Below, piece by piece: positions 44,472 through 53,576 of a stretch of 64,000 nucleotides of DNA. Source of the DNA: an uncultured Bacteroides sp. (GTDB lineage: Bacteria; Bacteroidota; Bacteroidia; Bacteroidales; Bacteroidaceae); NCBI GenBank assembly GCA_944322345.1, contig CALUOO010000005.1, forward strand, positions 62,001 to 126,000, in the 5' to 3' direction. How positions within the stretch are numbered: position 1 is the stretch's first letter; every line of letters begins with the position of its first letter. The notes beneath the pieces were generated by a model. It was not told where the DNA came from, ran no database searches, and saw nothing but the letters and a program-made list of their open reading frames with translations. A program made the position numbers and the translations under genes.

Positions 44472-44945
44472 ATGGATATTTTTTTAATAGGATTGAGTAT
44501 TATATGCTTAGTTATTGGCTTGCTAGGTTGTATATTGCCAATGTTACCAGGACCTCCATTGGCATATGTTGGATTACTTCTATTACATGCTACAGAATAT
44601 GCTCAGTTTTCTTCGACTCAATTGTGGAGCTGTTTGTTTGCTGTTGTAGTTGTACAAATATTAGATTATATTACGCCAATTCTTGGTAGTAAATATAGTG
44701 GAGGAACTAAGTGGGGAAATTGGGGCTGTGTAATAGGCACTATCATGGGTGTGTTTTTCTTACCATTGGGAATTATCATAGGGCCTTTTATTGGTGCTAT
44801 TGCTGGAGAACTGCTGGGAGGCAGAGGCTTGTCTCAAGCTATGAAGGCAGGATTAGGATCTTTGGTAGGCTTTTTATTAGGAACAGTCGTAAAATTACTG
44901 CTTTGCGGATACTTGGGCTATTTATTCATAGTAGAAGTATTCTAA
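44472..44945 (+). CDS. DUF456-family membrane protein
   Basis: 157 residues with about four to five hydrophobic helices and glycine-rich loops such as LGGRGLSQAMKAGLGSLVGFLLG and PFIGAIAGE, as in DUF456. Function unknown. It is 18 bases after viaA and shares the unit; whether it is functionally tied to RavA-ViaA is unproven. Confidence 0.88.
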   Translation: MDIFLIGLSIICLVIGLLGCILPMLPGPPLAYVGLLLLHATEYAQFSSTQLWSCLFAVVVVQILDYITPILGSKYSGGTKWGNWGCVIGTIMGVFFLPLGIIIGPFIGAIAGELLGGRGLSQAMKAGLGSLVGFLLGTVVKLLLCGYLGYLFIVEVF

Positions 44946-45006
44946 AAGAAAAGCTCTCTATCATTATTTTTCTCATTATAAGAAATTTGATAGAGAGCTT
45001 TTCTTT
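44945..45006. terminator. Two-way terminator between DUF456 and rpiB genes
   Basis: Perfect 19-base arms (44945-44963 and 44988-45006) with a 24-base loop lie between convergent genes. The arms have A-rich and T-rich ends, so the hairpin can stop transcription from both sides. Confidence 0.9.
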
Positions 45007-45021
45007 TATCAAATCTAATGG

Positions 45022-45456
45022 CTATTTTATAGGAATTTTGTCAATTCTTCTTTGATGGCGACCTCCTTCAAATTCTGTTGAGAAAAACTCGTTTAGAATT
45101 TTATTTGCTTCTTCCGTATTGATAAAACGTCCTGGCATTACTAGTATATTAGCATCATTATGCAAACGTGCAAGATGTGCTATCTCTGGAATCCAGCAGA
45201 GTGCAGAACGAATGCCTTGATGTTTATTTAGTGTCATATTAATCCCGTTCCCACTACCACAGATTGCAATACCCGGATAGCATTCTCCAGCTTCTACTGC
45301 TTTAGCTAGTGGATGTGCAAAGTCTGGATAATCAACACTTTCAGTAGAATAAGTTCCAAAATCTTTGTATTGTAGCCCTTTGGAGGTAAGCCAACTACGT
45401 ACATATTCTTTTAATTCAAATCCTGCATGATCACAGGCTAATCCAATTACTTTCAT
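45022..45456 (-). CDS. rpiB: Ribose-5-phosphate isomerase B
   Basis: 144 residues of the RpiB/LacAB fold: GLACDHAGFELKEYV, DYPDFAHPLA, and IAICGSGNGINMTLNKH (active-site Cys and Gly loop), with GRFIN near the end. It interconverts ribose 5-phosphate and ribulose 5-phosphate. The start overlaps the transketolase stop by one base (TAATG), so the two pentose phosphate genes are coupled. Confidence 0.96.
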   Translation of the reverse strand: MKVIGLACDHAGFELKEYVRSWLTSKGLQYKDFGTYSTESVDYPDFAHPLAKAVEAGECYPGIAICGSGNGINMTLNKHQGIRSALCWIPEIAHLARLHNDANILVMPGRFINTEEANKILNEFFSTEFEGGRHQRRIDKIPIK

Positions 45457-47465
45457 TAAAACATGCTTTTAACTTGATTATACACATTTTCAGCTGTGAA
45501 TCCAAGTTTCTCGTCCAATACTTTATATGGAGCAGAGAAACCAAATGATTCTAATCCCCAAACTTTTCCATTACAGCCGATTAAGTCTTGTAAAGTTACA
45601 GGCAGTCCCGCGGTAAGACCGAAAATCTTAGAACCTGTAGGCAGGATTGATTCCTGATATTCTTTAGATTGGCTACGGAATAACCCTTCTGACGGAACAG
45701 AAACAATACGTACTTTTATTCCGTCTTTGCGGAGTAATTCTGCACCAGCTACTAATGTTGATACTTCGGATCCTGAAGCAACTAAAATGACATCTGGATT
45801 ATCGTCAGACCCAGCTATAATATAGGCACCTTTAGCTGCTTGTTTATAGTCTGTTGCTGAAGGAAGATTCACGACATTTTGTCGAGAGAATATGAGTCCT
45901 GTAGGAGTTGTCGTGTTCTCCATCGCTAATTTCCATGCAATTGTTGTTTCTTCAACATCTGCAGGACGGAGAACTAACATAGAATTTTTTCCTTTGTGAT
46001 TCTTCAATTTTTCCATTAAGCGAATCTGGGCTTCTTGTTCTACAGGTTCATGTGTAGGACCATCTTCTCCAACGCGGAAAGCATCATGAGTCCAAATAAA
46101 TTTAATGGGAAGTTCCATTAATGCAGCCATTCGTATGGCGGGTTTCATATAATCTGAAAAGACAAAGAATGTACCACATGCTGCTATAATACCTCCATGT
46201 AGCATCATACCCATACAGATACATGCCATTGTCAATTCGGATACTCCTGCATGGAAAAAGGCACCACTAAAATCTCCTTTTTTGAAAGCGTGTGTCTTTT
46301 TTAAAAAACCATCAGTCTTATCAGAATTAGAAAGGTCGGCAGAAGCTACTATCATATTTTCAACTTGAGTAGCTAATAAACTTAAAACATTTGCAGAAGC
46401 AGCTCGAGTAGGGCTGTCTGCCTTTTGTTTTATAGCTTCCCAATTTATTTGTGGTATTTCTCCATTAAAAAATGCTTCTAATTTTGCGGCTTTTTCTGGA
46501 TTTGCTTTAGTCCATGCTGCTTTTATTGCATATTTTTCTGCTACGATTTTCTTTAATTCTTCTTTGCGTTTTGCATACAATTCGGCTACTTCAGGGAAAA
46601 TTACAAACGGATTCTGCGGATCTCCGTTTAGATTTTTTATTGTATTGATGTATGCATCACCACCTAACGGTGCGCCATGAGTTCCACAATCCATTTCATA
46701 GCTACTTCCGTCTGCACGGCGTGCACCTTTGCCCATAATCGTTTTACCAATAATGAGTGTCGGACGTTCTTTTTCAGCTTTTGCTTCTTTTAAAGCTTCG
46801 CGAATAGCATCGGGATCATTCCCATTAATACAAATAACTTTCCATCCCCATGCTTCATATTTCATCGCAGTATTTTCGGTAGTAACTTCTTTAGTTTCTG
46901 TAGATAACTGGATGTCGTTCGCATCATAAAACATTATTAAGTTATCAAGTCCTAAAGTTCCGGCTACCCGACCGGCTCCTTGTGAAATTTCTTCTTGAAT
47001 TCCTCCATCGGAGATGTAGGCATAAATGGTTTGATCCATGATCTCACCAAAACGAGCTTGCATGAATTTGGCCGCTATTGCAGCACCTACAGCAAATGTA
47101 TGACCTTGCCCTAATGGCCCGGAGGTGTTTTCTATACCCCGTGTAATGTCTACTTCTGGATGTCCAGGAGTGACACTACCCCATTGGCGAAATTCTTTTA
47201 ATTCATCTAACGTATATTTCCCGGCCAACGCTAATGTTGAATAAAGCATTGGAGACATGTGTCCCGGATCAAGAAAAAACCGGTCACGACTTTCCCAGCA
47301 GGGCTTTTCTGGATCATATACTAAAAATTCCGAGAAAAGTACATTCACAAAATCAGCACCGCCCATAGCACCTCCTGGATGTCCAGATTTTGCTTTTTCT
47401 ACCATTGAAGCGGCGAGGATACGGATGTTATCCGCTGCACGATTCATAAGTTTGCTATCGTTCAT
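45456..47465 (-). CDS. tkt: Transketolase
   Basis: 669 residues. Thiamine diphosphate motifs are GHPGGAMGGADF, GPLGQGHTFAVGAAIAAKF, ISDGGIQEEISQGA (GDG-type region with S-D-G-G) and the C-terminal DGPTHEPVEQEA. It moves two-carbon units between sugar phosphates in the non-oxidative pentose phosphate pathway. It is first in the tkt-rpiB unit, with an excellent promoter at 47504-47533. Confidence 0.97.
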   Translation of the reverse strand: MNDSKLMNRAADNIRILAASMVEKAKSGHPGGAMGGADFVNVLFSEFLVYDPEKPCWESRDRFFLDPGHMSPMLYSTLALAGKYTLDELKEFRQWGSVTPGHPEVDITRGIENTSGPLGQGHTFAVGAAIAAKFMQARFGEIMDQTIYAYISDGGIQEEISQGAGRVAGTLGLDNLIMFYDANDIQLSTETKEVTTENTAMKYEAWGWKVICINGNDPDAIREALKEAKAEKERPTLIIGKTIMGKGARRADGSSYEMDCGTHGAPLGGDAYINTIKNLNGDPQNPFVIFPEVAELYAKRKEELKKIVAEKYAIKAAWTKANPEKAAKLEAFFNGEIPQINWEAIKQKADSPTRAASANVLSLLATQVENMIVASADLSNSDKTDGFLKKTHAFKKGDFSGAFFHAGVSELTMACICMGMMLHGGIIAACGTFFVFSDYMKPAIRMAALMELPIKFIWTHDAFRVGEDGPTHEPVEQEAQIRLMEKLKNHKGKNSMLVLRPADVEETTIAWKLAMENTTTPTGLIFSRQNVVNLPSATDYKQAAKGAYIIAGSDDNPDVILVASGSEVSTLVAGAELLRKDGIKVRIVSVPSEGLFRSQSKEYQESILPTGSKIFGLTAGLPVTLQDLIGCNGKVWGLESFGFSAPYKVLDEKLGFTAENVYNQVKSMF

Positions 47466-47503
47466 GTCTTTTTAGTTTGATGAAGATTATTTTATATTTG
47501 TTG

Positions 47504-47533
47504 CAAAGATAATTCTTTCTCTGTAAAGGGCAA
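47504..47533 (-). promoter_or_regulatory. Promoter of tkt-rpiB
   Basis: On the minus strand TTG (47533-47531), 19 bases, then TATCTTTG (47511-47504). The rest of the gap up to 47725 (AT-rich) shows nothing I can name. Confidence 0.8.
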
Positions 47534-47725
47534 TAGAAAGTAAGTCTTTTTCTCTTGCTCCTTTTTCTCTTTGGACTTAAATAGAAATAATAATTTGTGG
47601 TGACAATATGTATAATTTAATTATTTATTATTCCCTTTGTCTTATTAATTGCTTTAGAAAAATATTTAAGTATGTCGTAATTGTACAGTGAAGTTGGTTA
47701 TATACAGGTAGAAATAATGGTATAA

Positions 47726-47755
47726 AAAAAGCGGCCTAAAAACAGGCCGCTTTTT
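47726..47755 (-). terminator. Terminator of the galactose operon
   Basis: AAAAAGCGGCCT and AGGCCGCTTTTT (47726-47737 and 47744-47755) form a perfect stem with a 6-base loop; the minus-strand product ends in a T run. Confidence 0.93.
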
Positions 47756-47771
47756 AATGCTTTAATTTAAA

Positions 47772-48926
47772 TTATGCAAGTCTGCGTGAACCATCACTAA
47801 TGACTACATCATATACTTTGGGACTTCTGCCAAATTTGGCTTTAAATGCAGCTTGAGTCTTTTCGATGAAATTGTCATATAACTCCTCTTTTACAAGGTT
47901 AATGGTACATCCACCGAAACCGCCACCCATAACGCGTGAACCTGTAACACCATATTCTTTAGCACAATCATTTAAGAAATCCAGTTCCTCACAGCTAACT
48001 TCGTACAATTTACTCATGCCATGATGAGTTTCATACATTTTCTTGCCGACTGTTTCGTAATCATCTTTTTCTAAAGCATCACAGACGTCAAGTACACGCT
48101 GAATTTCTTCAATAACATATTCTGCACGCATATAGTCTTCTGCATTGATATCTGCTTTGGCTTCTTCTAGCATTTCCATTGTACAATCGCGAAGGAATTC
48201 TACATGTGGATGCTTTTTCTGAATAGCAGCGACAGCAGCTTCACAACTTTGACGACGTTTGTTGTATGCAGAAGATGCTAGTTCATGTTTTACTACAGAA
48301 TCGAGTAATACTAAGCGATATCCTTTGGGATTGAATGGAAAATATTGATATTCCAAAGAACGACAGTCTAATCGGATAAGGCTACCGGCTTTACCGAAAA
48401 CAGAAGCAAATTGGTCCATAATACCGCAGTTTACTCCACAGTAGTTGTGTTCTGTAGCTTGTCCCACTTTTGCAAGTTCGAATTTATCTATTTTATTATC
48501 GCCAAAAAGTTCGTTTAAAGCAAAAGCATATGTACTTTCCAAAGCAGCCGATGAAGACATGCCTGCTCCTAGAGGAACATCGCCTGCAAATGCAGTATTG
48601 AACCCTTTAACATCTACACCGCGTTTAATCATTTCTCGGCATACTCCGAAAATGTATCTTGCCCAGCTTGCACGAGGAGCATCTTCTTCATTCAACCCAA
48701 ATTCTACATAATCTTTTAAATCAATAGAATAGGCTCTTACTTTATTTGTTCCGTTAGGCTTAATTTCGGCTATTATACCTTTATCTACTGCGCCAGGAAA
48801 TACGAATCCACCATTATAATCGGTGTGTTCGCCAATAAGATTAATACGTCCTGGAGAAGCATATACATATCCTGTAGTTCCATCAAAATGTTTGATGAAG
48901 CGACTTCTTACGTGTTCTATATCCAT
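47772..48926 (-). CDS. galK: Galactokinase
   Basis: 384 residues. It shows the galactokinase signature GRINLIGEHTDYNGGFVFPGA and the GHMP kinase ATP loop VPLGAGMSSSAALESTYAF; GVTGSRVMGGGFGGCTINLV lies near the end. It phosphorylates alpha-D-galactose in the Leloir pathway. It is the last gene of galM-transporter-galK, whose products together epimerise, import and phosphorylate galactose. Confidence 0.97.
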   Translation of the reverse strand: MDIEHVRSRFIKHFDGTTGYVYASPGRINLIGEHTDYNGGFVFPGAVDKGIIAEIKPNGTNKVRAYSIDLKDYVEFGLNEEDAPRASWARYIFGVCREMIKRGVDVKGFNTAFAGDVPLGAGMSSSAALESTYAFALNELFGDNKIDKFELAKVGQATEHNYCGVNCGIMDQFASVFGKAGSLIRLDCRSLEYQYFPFNPKGYRLVLLDSVVKHELASSAYNKRRQSCEAAVAAIQKKHPHVEFLRDCTMEMLEEAKADINAEDYMRAEYVIEEIQRVLDVCDALEKDDYETVGKKMYETHHGMSKLYEVSCEELDFLNDCAKEYGVTGSRVMGGGFGGCTINLVKEELYDNFIEKTQAAFKAKFGRSPKVYDVVISDGSRRLA

Positions 48927-48968
48927 AATTATTTTTTTAAAGAGTTATTAAGTACTGTTGTTTTTTTA

Positions 48969-50288
48969 TTATTCTACAGGGATATCTTTATTAACGTTCT
49001 TGCAACCTACTAAAGCGTAGTATAAGATATATGCTACACCAACAAAAATAACCCAATAACTTGCCAGATAACTATTAGTTATATCTGCAACTGCACCTTG
49101 GATAAGTGGCAATATTCCACCACCACATACCATTACCATAAATATACCTGATGCCATTGCTGTGTATTTACCTAGACCTTCTACTGCAAGATTGAAGATA
49201 CCACCCCACATAATAGAAGTACATAATCCGCAAAGGATAAAGAACATAACTCCTACAGGTACTGTAGCCATACCAAAGCTGATATCTGATTTAAATACAG
49301 GCATACTAACCATTGAATCTACTGGAGCAAACATTCCGATAAGAAGGAAGATTAAGGCTGCAGTTGCAACAGTTGTGATTTGTGCTTTGCTTGAGAATTT
49401 TCCACCTAGTATACCACCACATAAACGACCGATCATCATTAAAAACCAATATGTTCCTACTATAGAACCTGCCATAGCTGTATCCATACCAATACCTTGT
49501 GCACCCTGTGCATCTGAGGCTGTTGTTAAGAATAAATTAGTAAAGTTAGGTATTCCGACTTCTACACCTACGTATACAAAAATAGCAACAGTTCCTAAAA
49601 TAAAATGACGGAATGACATTGGACTATATTTGTCTTTTACCTTGTGGTCAGAAGCATGTTCCATATGAGGCTCAGGGATGCTTACCATAGAAAGTACAAT
49701 GAATACAACTGCGAAAATACCCATGGCAATAAATAGAGCTGGGTTAGCATCGCTGATGCGTGTGTCATTGCTGATTGTACCAATCAGATAACCTCCTAAT
49801 ACGGGAACAATAGTAGCAGCAATTGAGTTCAGTGAACCTCCGAATTGGATTAACTGGTTACCTTTTTTACCTCCTCCTGCTAATGTGTTCAGCATAGGGT
49901 TAACAACTGCATTTAGCATACACATAGAGAAACCTGAGACGAATGCTCCTATCAGATATACCCAAAATGGTCCAAAGTCGCCTGGTTGGAATGCCATCTG
50001 GCCTGAGAGGAATTGGATTCCTACTCCAACAAAACCGATAGCTACAGCTGCTAGTGCTGTTTTTTTGTACCCAATGCGCTTTAGCATAATACCTGATGGA
50101 AGCCCCATAAAAGCATAAGCTATGAAGTTGGCGGCATTTCCTAATTGGGTCATCCAGTTGGGAGCATCAAATTGCTCTTTCACAATAAGCCCTAGCGGAT
50201 TAGTAAAACCGGTAACAAATGAGATCATTGCAAAGAGGGCAAACATCATTGCAATAGGTAATGCGTAATTCTTTTTTTCTTGTGTCAT
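48969..50288 (-). CDS. Glucose/galactose MFS transporter (FucP/GluP type)
   Basis: 439 residues with about 12 hydrophobic segments. The opening FALFAMISFVTGFTNPLGLIVKEQF (quoted in parts) and the pair GNAANFIAYAFMGLPSGIML and RIGYKKTAL are typical of FucP/GluP-family sugar:H+ symporters. It probably imports galactose and/or glucose, as judged from the galM and galK neighbours. Distances to neighbours are 42 and 58 bases. Confidence 0.9.
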   Translation of the reverse strand: MTQEKKNYALPIAMMFALFAMISFVTGFTNPLGLIVKEQFDAPNWMTQLGNAANFIAYAFMGLPSGIMLKRIGYKKTALAAVAIGFVGVGIQFLSGQMAFQPGDFGPFWVYLIGAFVSGFSMCMLNAVVNPMLNTLAGGGKKGNQLIQFGGSLNSIAATIVPVLGGYLIGTISNDTRISDANPALFIAMGIFAVVFIVLSMVSIPEPHMEHASDHKVKDKYSPMSFRHFILGTVAIFVYVGVEVGIPNFTNLFLTTASDAQGAQGIGMDTAMAGSIVGTYWFLMMIGRLCGGILGGKFSSKAQITTVATAALIFLLIGMFAPVDSMVSMPVFKSDISFGMATVPVGVMFFILCGLCTSIMWGGIFNLAVEGLGKYTAMASGIFMVMVCGGGILPLIQGAVADITNSYLASYWVIFVGVAYILYYALVGCKNVNKDIPVE

Positions 50289-50346
50289 GATTGTAAAAAT
50301 AATATTAGTTTATGAAATTAGTAGTTAGTTATTATTTTAATATAAA

Positions 50347-51444
50347 TTAGTCTTCTACATCAAATTTATAGATTGTAATTTGTTGATATTCGTCTCCTGG
50401 TAGCAATGTCGCAGAAGGGAAATGGGGTTTGTTAGGCGTGTCTGGGAAACATTGAGCCTCAAAACAAATTGCACTTCTAGCAGGGAATGTTGCTCCATGT
50501 GAACCTTCGAAGCCATTCAACCAGTTACCGGTATATATTTGAAGGCCGGCCTCTGTCGTATATACCTCCATGAGTCGACCACTTTGGGGATCTTTACATG
50601 TCGCTGCAAGTTCTAATGAACCTCTTTCTATCTTATTTAGAACATAACAATGGTCATAACCTGCACCATATATTAGTTGCTGGAATTTATCGTTAATACG
50701 TTCTCCTACTGTATGTGGAGTTCTAAAATCCATGGGAGTATTTTCAACTTTTAATATTTCTCCTGTAGGAATAGAAACTTCGTCGATAGGAATGTAGAAA
50801 TCCGAGTTGATTGTAACAATATGGCTTTCTATACTAGGAGTTGGATTCCCGATACCAGAGAGATTGAAGAAGCCATGATTGGTTAAATTGACAACAGTAG
50901 CCTTATCTGTAGTGGCACGATATTCTATATTTAAAGCATTTACATCTTCTTCTAGGCGATAAGTCATTTCAATTTTTAAATTACCAGGAAATCCTTCTTC
51001 ACCATCTAAAGACGTGTATTCAAATTGTATAGTAGATTCATCTGTTTGAGTTGCATCCCATATTCGAGCATGAAAGCCTGTAGGACCTCCATGTAGTGAA
51101 TTTGGTCCATTGTTTATACTCAATTGATGCTCTTCTCCGAATAATGTGAACTTGCCCTTAGCAATCCGATTCCCATATCGACCAATTGTGGTACTTAAAA
51201 AAGGCTCTGGGCTGTTTATAACTTTATCTATACTATCATGACTGAGTATTACGTTGTCATATTTACCGTTTTTGTCAGGAACCATAATGGAAAGAATAGC
51301 ACATCCGTAATTGGTTACTGCTACTTCCATCCCTTTTTTATTTTTGAGAATAAATAAGTTTGTTCTTTTACCACTTATTTCCTTTTGAAAATCCTTTTGG
51401 CTGAGCCCCGAAAGATTACCTTCTGTTGAGAAAGTGTTATTCAT
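50347..51444 (-). CDS. galM: Aldose 1-epimerase (mutarotase)
   Basis: 365 residues. Motifs: TIGRYGNRIAKGKFTL (Arg-Tyr-Gly-Asn-Arg), LTNHGFFNLSG with the His-Gly catalytic pair, GYDHCYVL and the later LQIYTGNWLNG. It interconverts alpha and beta anomers of galactose, feeding galK. A weak -7-like element (TTTATTTG, minus strand) with TTTG 20 bases upstream lies shortly before the start, at about 51474-51510. It begins the galactose operon. Confidence 0.94.
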   Translation of the reverse strand: MNNTFSTEGNLSGLSQKDFQKEISGKRTNLFILKNKKGMEVAVTNYGCAILSIMVPDKNGKYDNVILSHDSIDKVINSPEPFLSTTIGRYGNRIAKGKFTLFGEEHQLSINNGPNSLHGGPTGFHARIWDATQTDESTIQFEYTSLDGEEGFPGNLKIEMTYRLEEDVNALNIEYRATTDKATVVNLTNHGFFNLSGIGNPTPSIESHIVTINSDFYIPIDEVSIPTGEILKVENTPMDFRTPHTVGERINDKFQQLIYGAGYDHCYVLNKIERGSLELAATCKDPQSGRLMEVYTTEAGLQIYTGNWLNGFEGSHGATFPARSAICFEAQCFPDTPNKPHFPSATLLPGDEYQQITIYKFDVED

Positions 51445-51639
51445 GTCCGTTAATTTATTATTAAATTTTCTTGCAAATAAAAAGAAATTCTTTGGTACTT
51501 ACAAATTATTCCCACTAAATATGATGATGCTTTTAGAAAAGTTTAGCGTTATATTAGTTGCTGGCTCATTATATATAATTAATATTTTCTTCTTATAAAA
51601 AATCATGTCTTTTCTCCTTTTGTTCAAAACATTTTTTTG

Positions 51640-51647
51640 TATGTTTG
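51640..51647 (+). promoter_or_regulatory. -7 element ahead of manA
   Basis: TATGTTTG matches TAnnTTTG, about 63 bases before manA. A TTTTG lies 17 bases upstream (51618-51622), which is short spacing. Confidence 0.5.
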
Positions 51648-51710
51648 TGCTCGAATTATAATAATCCTTATGAATTTGAATTAAATTTATAACAAGTAAG
51701 AAAAACTAAA

Positions 51711-52682
51711 ATGTATCCATTAAAATTCGAACCTATACTGAAGCAGACGCTTTGGGGAGGTGACAAGATTATTCCTTTTAAGCATTTGGACTCAACTAAA
51801 GAAAACGTAGGAGAAAGTTGGGAAATCTCAGGTGTGGAAAACAATGAATCAGTTGTAGCGAATGGACCTGATAAAGGATTGACTCTGACTGATATGGTAA
51901 GAAAATATCGGGAAGAATTAGTTGGTGAGGCAAATTATTTACGTTTTGGCAATACATTTCCTCTTTTAATTAAATTTATTGACGCCAAACAAGATCTGTC
52001 TATTCAGGTGCATCCTTCAGATGAATTGGCTAAAAAACGCCATAATTCGATGGGAAAGACTGAAATGTGGTATGTGATAGCTGCTGATAAAGGGTCTCGT
52101 TTAAGATCTGGATTTTCTGAGCAAATCACTCCGAAAGAATATAAGGACCGCGTGCAAAATAATACAATTACCGATGTGTTACAAGAATATGAAATACATT
52201 CCGGGGATGTTTTCTTTTTGCCGGCAGGGCGTGTTCATAGCATAGGAGCTGGGGCTTTTATTGCAGAAATACAACAAACATCAAATATTACTTATCGAAT
52301 TTACGATTTTAATAGAAAAGATGCAAATGGTAAAACGCGCGAACTGCATACAGATCTGGCTCGTGAAGCTATAGATTATGAAGTTTTGGATGATTATCGT
52401 ACTAAGTATGAGTCTGTAAAGAATGAGCCTGTCGAATTGGTTGCATGCCCATATTTTACAACCTCTTTGTATGATATGACTGAAGAAATTAGTTGTGATT
52501 ATTCAGAACTAGATTCTTTTGTTATATTTATTTGTATGGAAGGTGGCTGTGAAATGGTAGATGATGAGGGTAATAAATTATCGTTGAATGCCGGTGAAAC
52601 TGTATTGTTCCCAGCTACAGTTCAAAATGTTACAATAACCCCGATAAGTGGTAAGGTTAAACTTCTGGAAACTTATGTGTAG
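51711..52682 (+). CDS. manA: Class I mannose-6-phosphate isomerase
   Basis: 323 residues of the cupin-type small ManA family: FPLLIKFIDAKQDLSIQVHPSDE (zinc His, in parts), GKTEMWYVI (zinc Glu), VFFLPAGRVHSIGAG (His) and a C-terminal cupin half. It links mannose 6-phosphate and fructose 6-phosphate. It is divergent from galM and probably has its own promoter. Confidence 0.94.
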   Translation: MYPLKFEPILKQTLWGGDKIIPFKHLDSTKENVGESWEISGVENNESVVANGPDKGLTLTDMVRKYREELVGEANYLRFGNTFPLLIKFIDAKQDLSIQVHPSDELAKKRHNSMGKTEMWYVIAADKGSRLRSGFSEQITPKEYKDRVQNNTITDVLQEYEIHSGDVFFLPAGRVHSIGAGAFIAEIQQTSNITYRIYDFNRKDANGKTRELHTDLAREAIDYEVLDDYRTKYESVKNEPVELVACPYFTTSLYDMTEEISCDYSELDSFVIFICMEGGCEMVDDEGNKLSLNAGETVLFPATVQNVTITPISGKVKLLETYV

Positions 52683-52713
52683 TCTCTTTGGGAGGATATA
52701 ATTGATACGAATA

Positions 52714-52748
52714 GAAAGAACGACTAGTTAAATTTAGCCGTTCTTTTC
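52714..52748 (+). terminator. Terminator of manA
   Basis: GAAAGAACG (52714-52722) pairs with CGTTCTTTTC (52739-52748), with an inner CTA/TAG pair, ending in a T-rich stretch. Confidence 0.75.
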
Positions 52749-52813
52749 TATGTTGATTCCATGCTAACCTAAAAGATTCTTAATACTTTGAATGCCATTC
52801 TTATTCTAAATGT

Positions 52814-52905
52814 AAAGCATTGCGTTGTTTTAATTAAAGCATCGTAATGTTTAGGCCAAAGCATTATGATGTTTGTGGAGCATTGATGCTGAATTAAAGT
52901 GTATG
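52814..52905. repeat. Intergenic array E: degenerate 22-base units AAAGCAT...ATG
   Basis: AAAGCAT begins at 52814, 52836 and 52858, exactly 22 bases apart; drifting copies follow (AGCATTGATGC near 52879, AAAGTGT near 52896), and a possible older copy lies near 52772. Units contain a CAT...ATG mini-palindrome. This occupies most of the gap between manA and the DMP19-like gene. Confidence 0.6.
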
Positions 52906-52929
52906 GCATATAAATTTTAGAATTGCTTG

Positions 52930-52961
52930 TTTGGAAATACTGTAGAAAAAATGTAGTTTTG
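52930..52961 (+). promoter_or_regulatory. Promoter of the DMP19-like gene
   Basis: TTTG (52930-52933), 20 bases, then TAGTTTTG (52954-52961), 30 bases before the ATG. Confidence 0.65.
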
Positions 52962-52991
52962 TCAATAAACAATAAAAACCGATTTGAAATA

Positions 52992-53498
52992 ATGACAACA
53001 ATAGAGGTAACAGACATAGCGTTACAAACCGCGGCCAATAAAGGAATGGATGAATTTATCCAGGTATTTACAGATAAGTACAAAGAAGTGGTAGGTGGTG
53101 AGCTGACTGCTGAAACGATGCCTTTGTTAACAGGTGAACAACATTCGTTATTAGCGTATCGTATATTTTGTGAAGAAATAATGGTAGGTGGCTTTTGTCA
53201 GTTAATTCAAAATGGGTATGGAGGTTATATTTTTGATAATCCTTTTGCACGTGTTATGAGACTTTGGGGGGCTAAAGAATTTTCCAAGCTAATTTATAAA
53301 GCAAAGAAAATATATGAGGATAATCGTGATGAGCTTGAACGCGAGCGGACAGATGATGAGTTTATGGCAATGTATGAGCAATATGAGACTTTTGATGATT
53401 TGGAAGAGGAGTTTATGGATATGGAAGAACAAGTAACAGCAATAATAGCAAGATATGTTGACGAGCATATAGAACTTTTTGCAAAAATAGTGAAGTAG
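52992..53498 (+). CDS. DMP19-family protein (DUF4375-like)
   Basis: 168 residues from the ATG at 52992 (MTTIEVTDIALQTAANKG). The frame opens 23 codons earlier (52923), but the promoter falls there. The central LLAYRIFCEEIMVGGFCQLIQNGYG segment is the DMP19 hallmark; the rest is acidic and helical. In other bacteria DMP19 is a DNA-mimic protein that binds regulators, but here the function is unproven. Confidence 0.78.
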   Translation: MTTIEVTDIALQTAANKGMDEFIQVFTDKYKEVVGGELTAETMPLLTGEQHSLLAYRIFCEEIMVGGFCQLIQNGYGGYIFDNPFARVMRLWGAKEFSKLIYKAKKIYEDNRDELERERTDDEFMAMYEQYETFDDLEEEFMDMEEQVTAIIARYVDEHIELFAKIVK

Positions 53499-53548
53499 TT
53501 CATGCAGTATTTTTTTATTTGTTACATTTTTAATCAAAACTGAATTTA

Positions 53549-53556
53549 TATCTTTG
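53549..53556 (+). promoter_or_regulatory. -7 element ahead of the NigD-like lipoprotein
   Basis: TATCTTTG fits TAnnTTTG, 20 bases before the ATG at 53577; -33 not at the usual spacing. Confidence 0.45.
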
Positions 53557-53576
53557 CACAATTAAAAAAAGAATTT

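Noticed and set aside
47611-47700. 27-28-codon hydrophobic frame upstream of tkt
   Set aside because: AT-rich DNA easily gives such frames; no coupling or promoter supports it.
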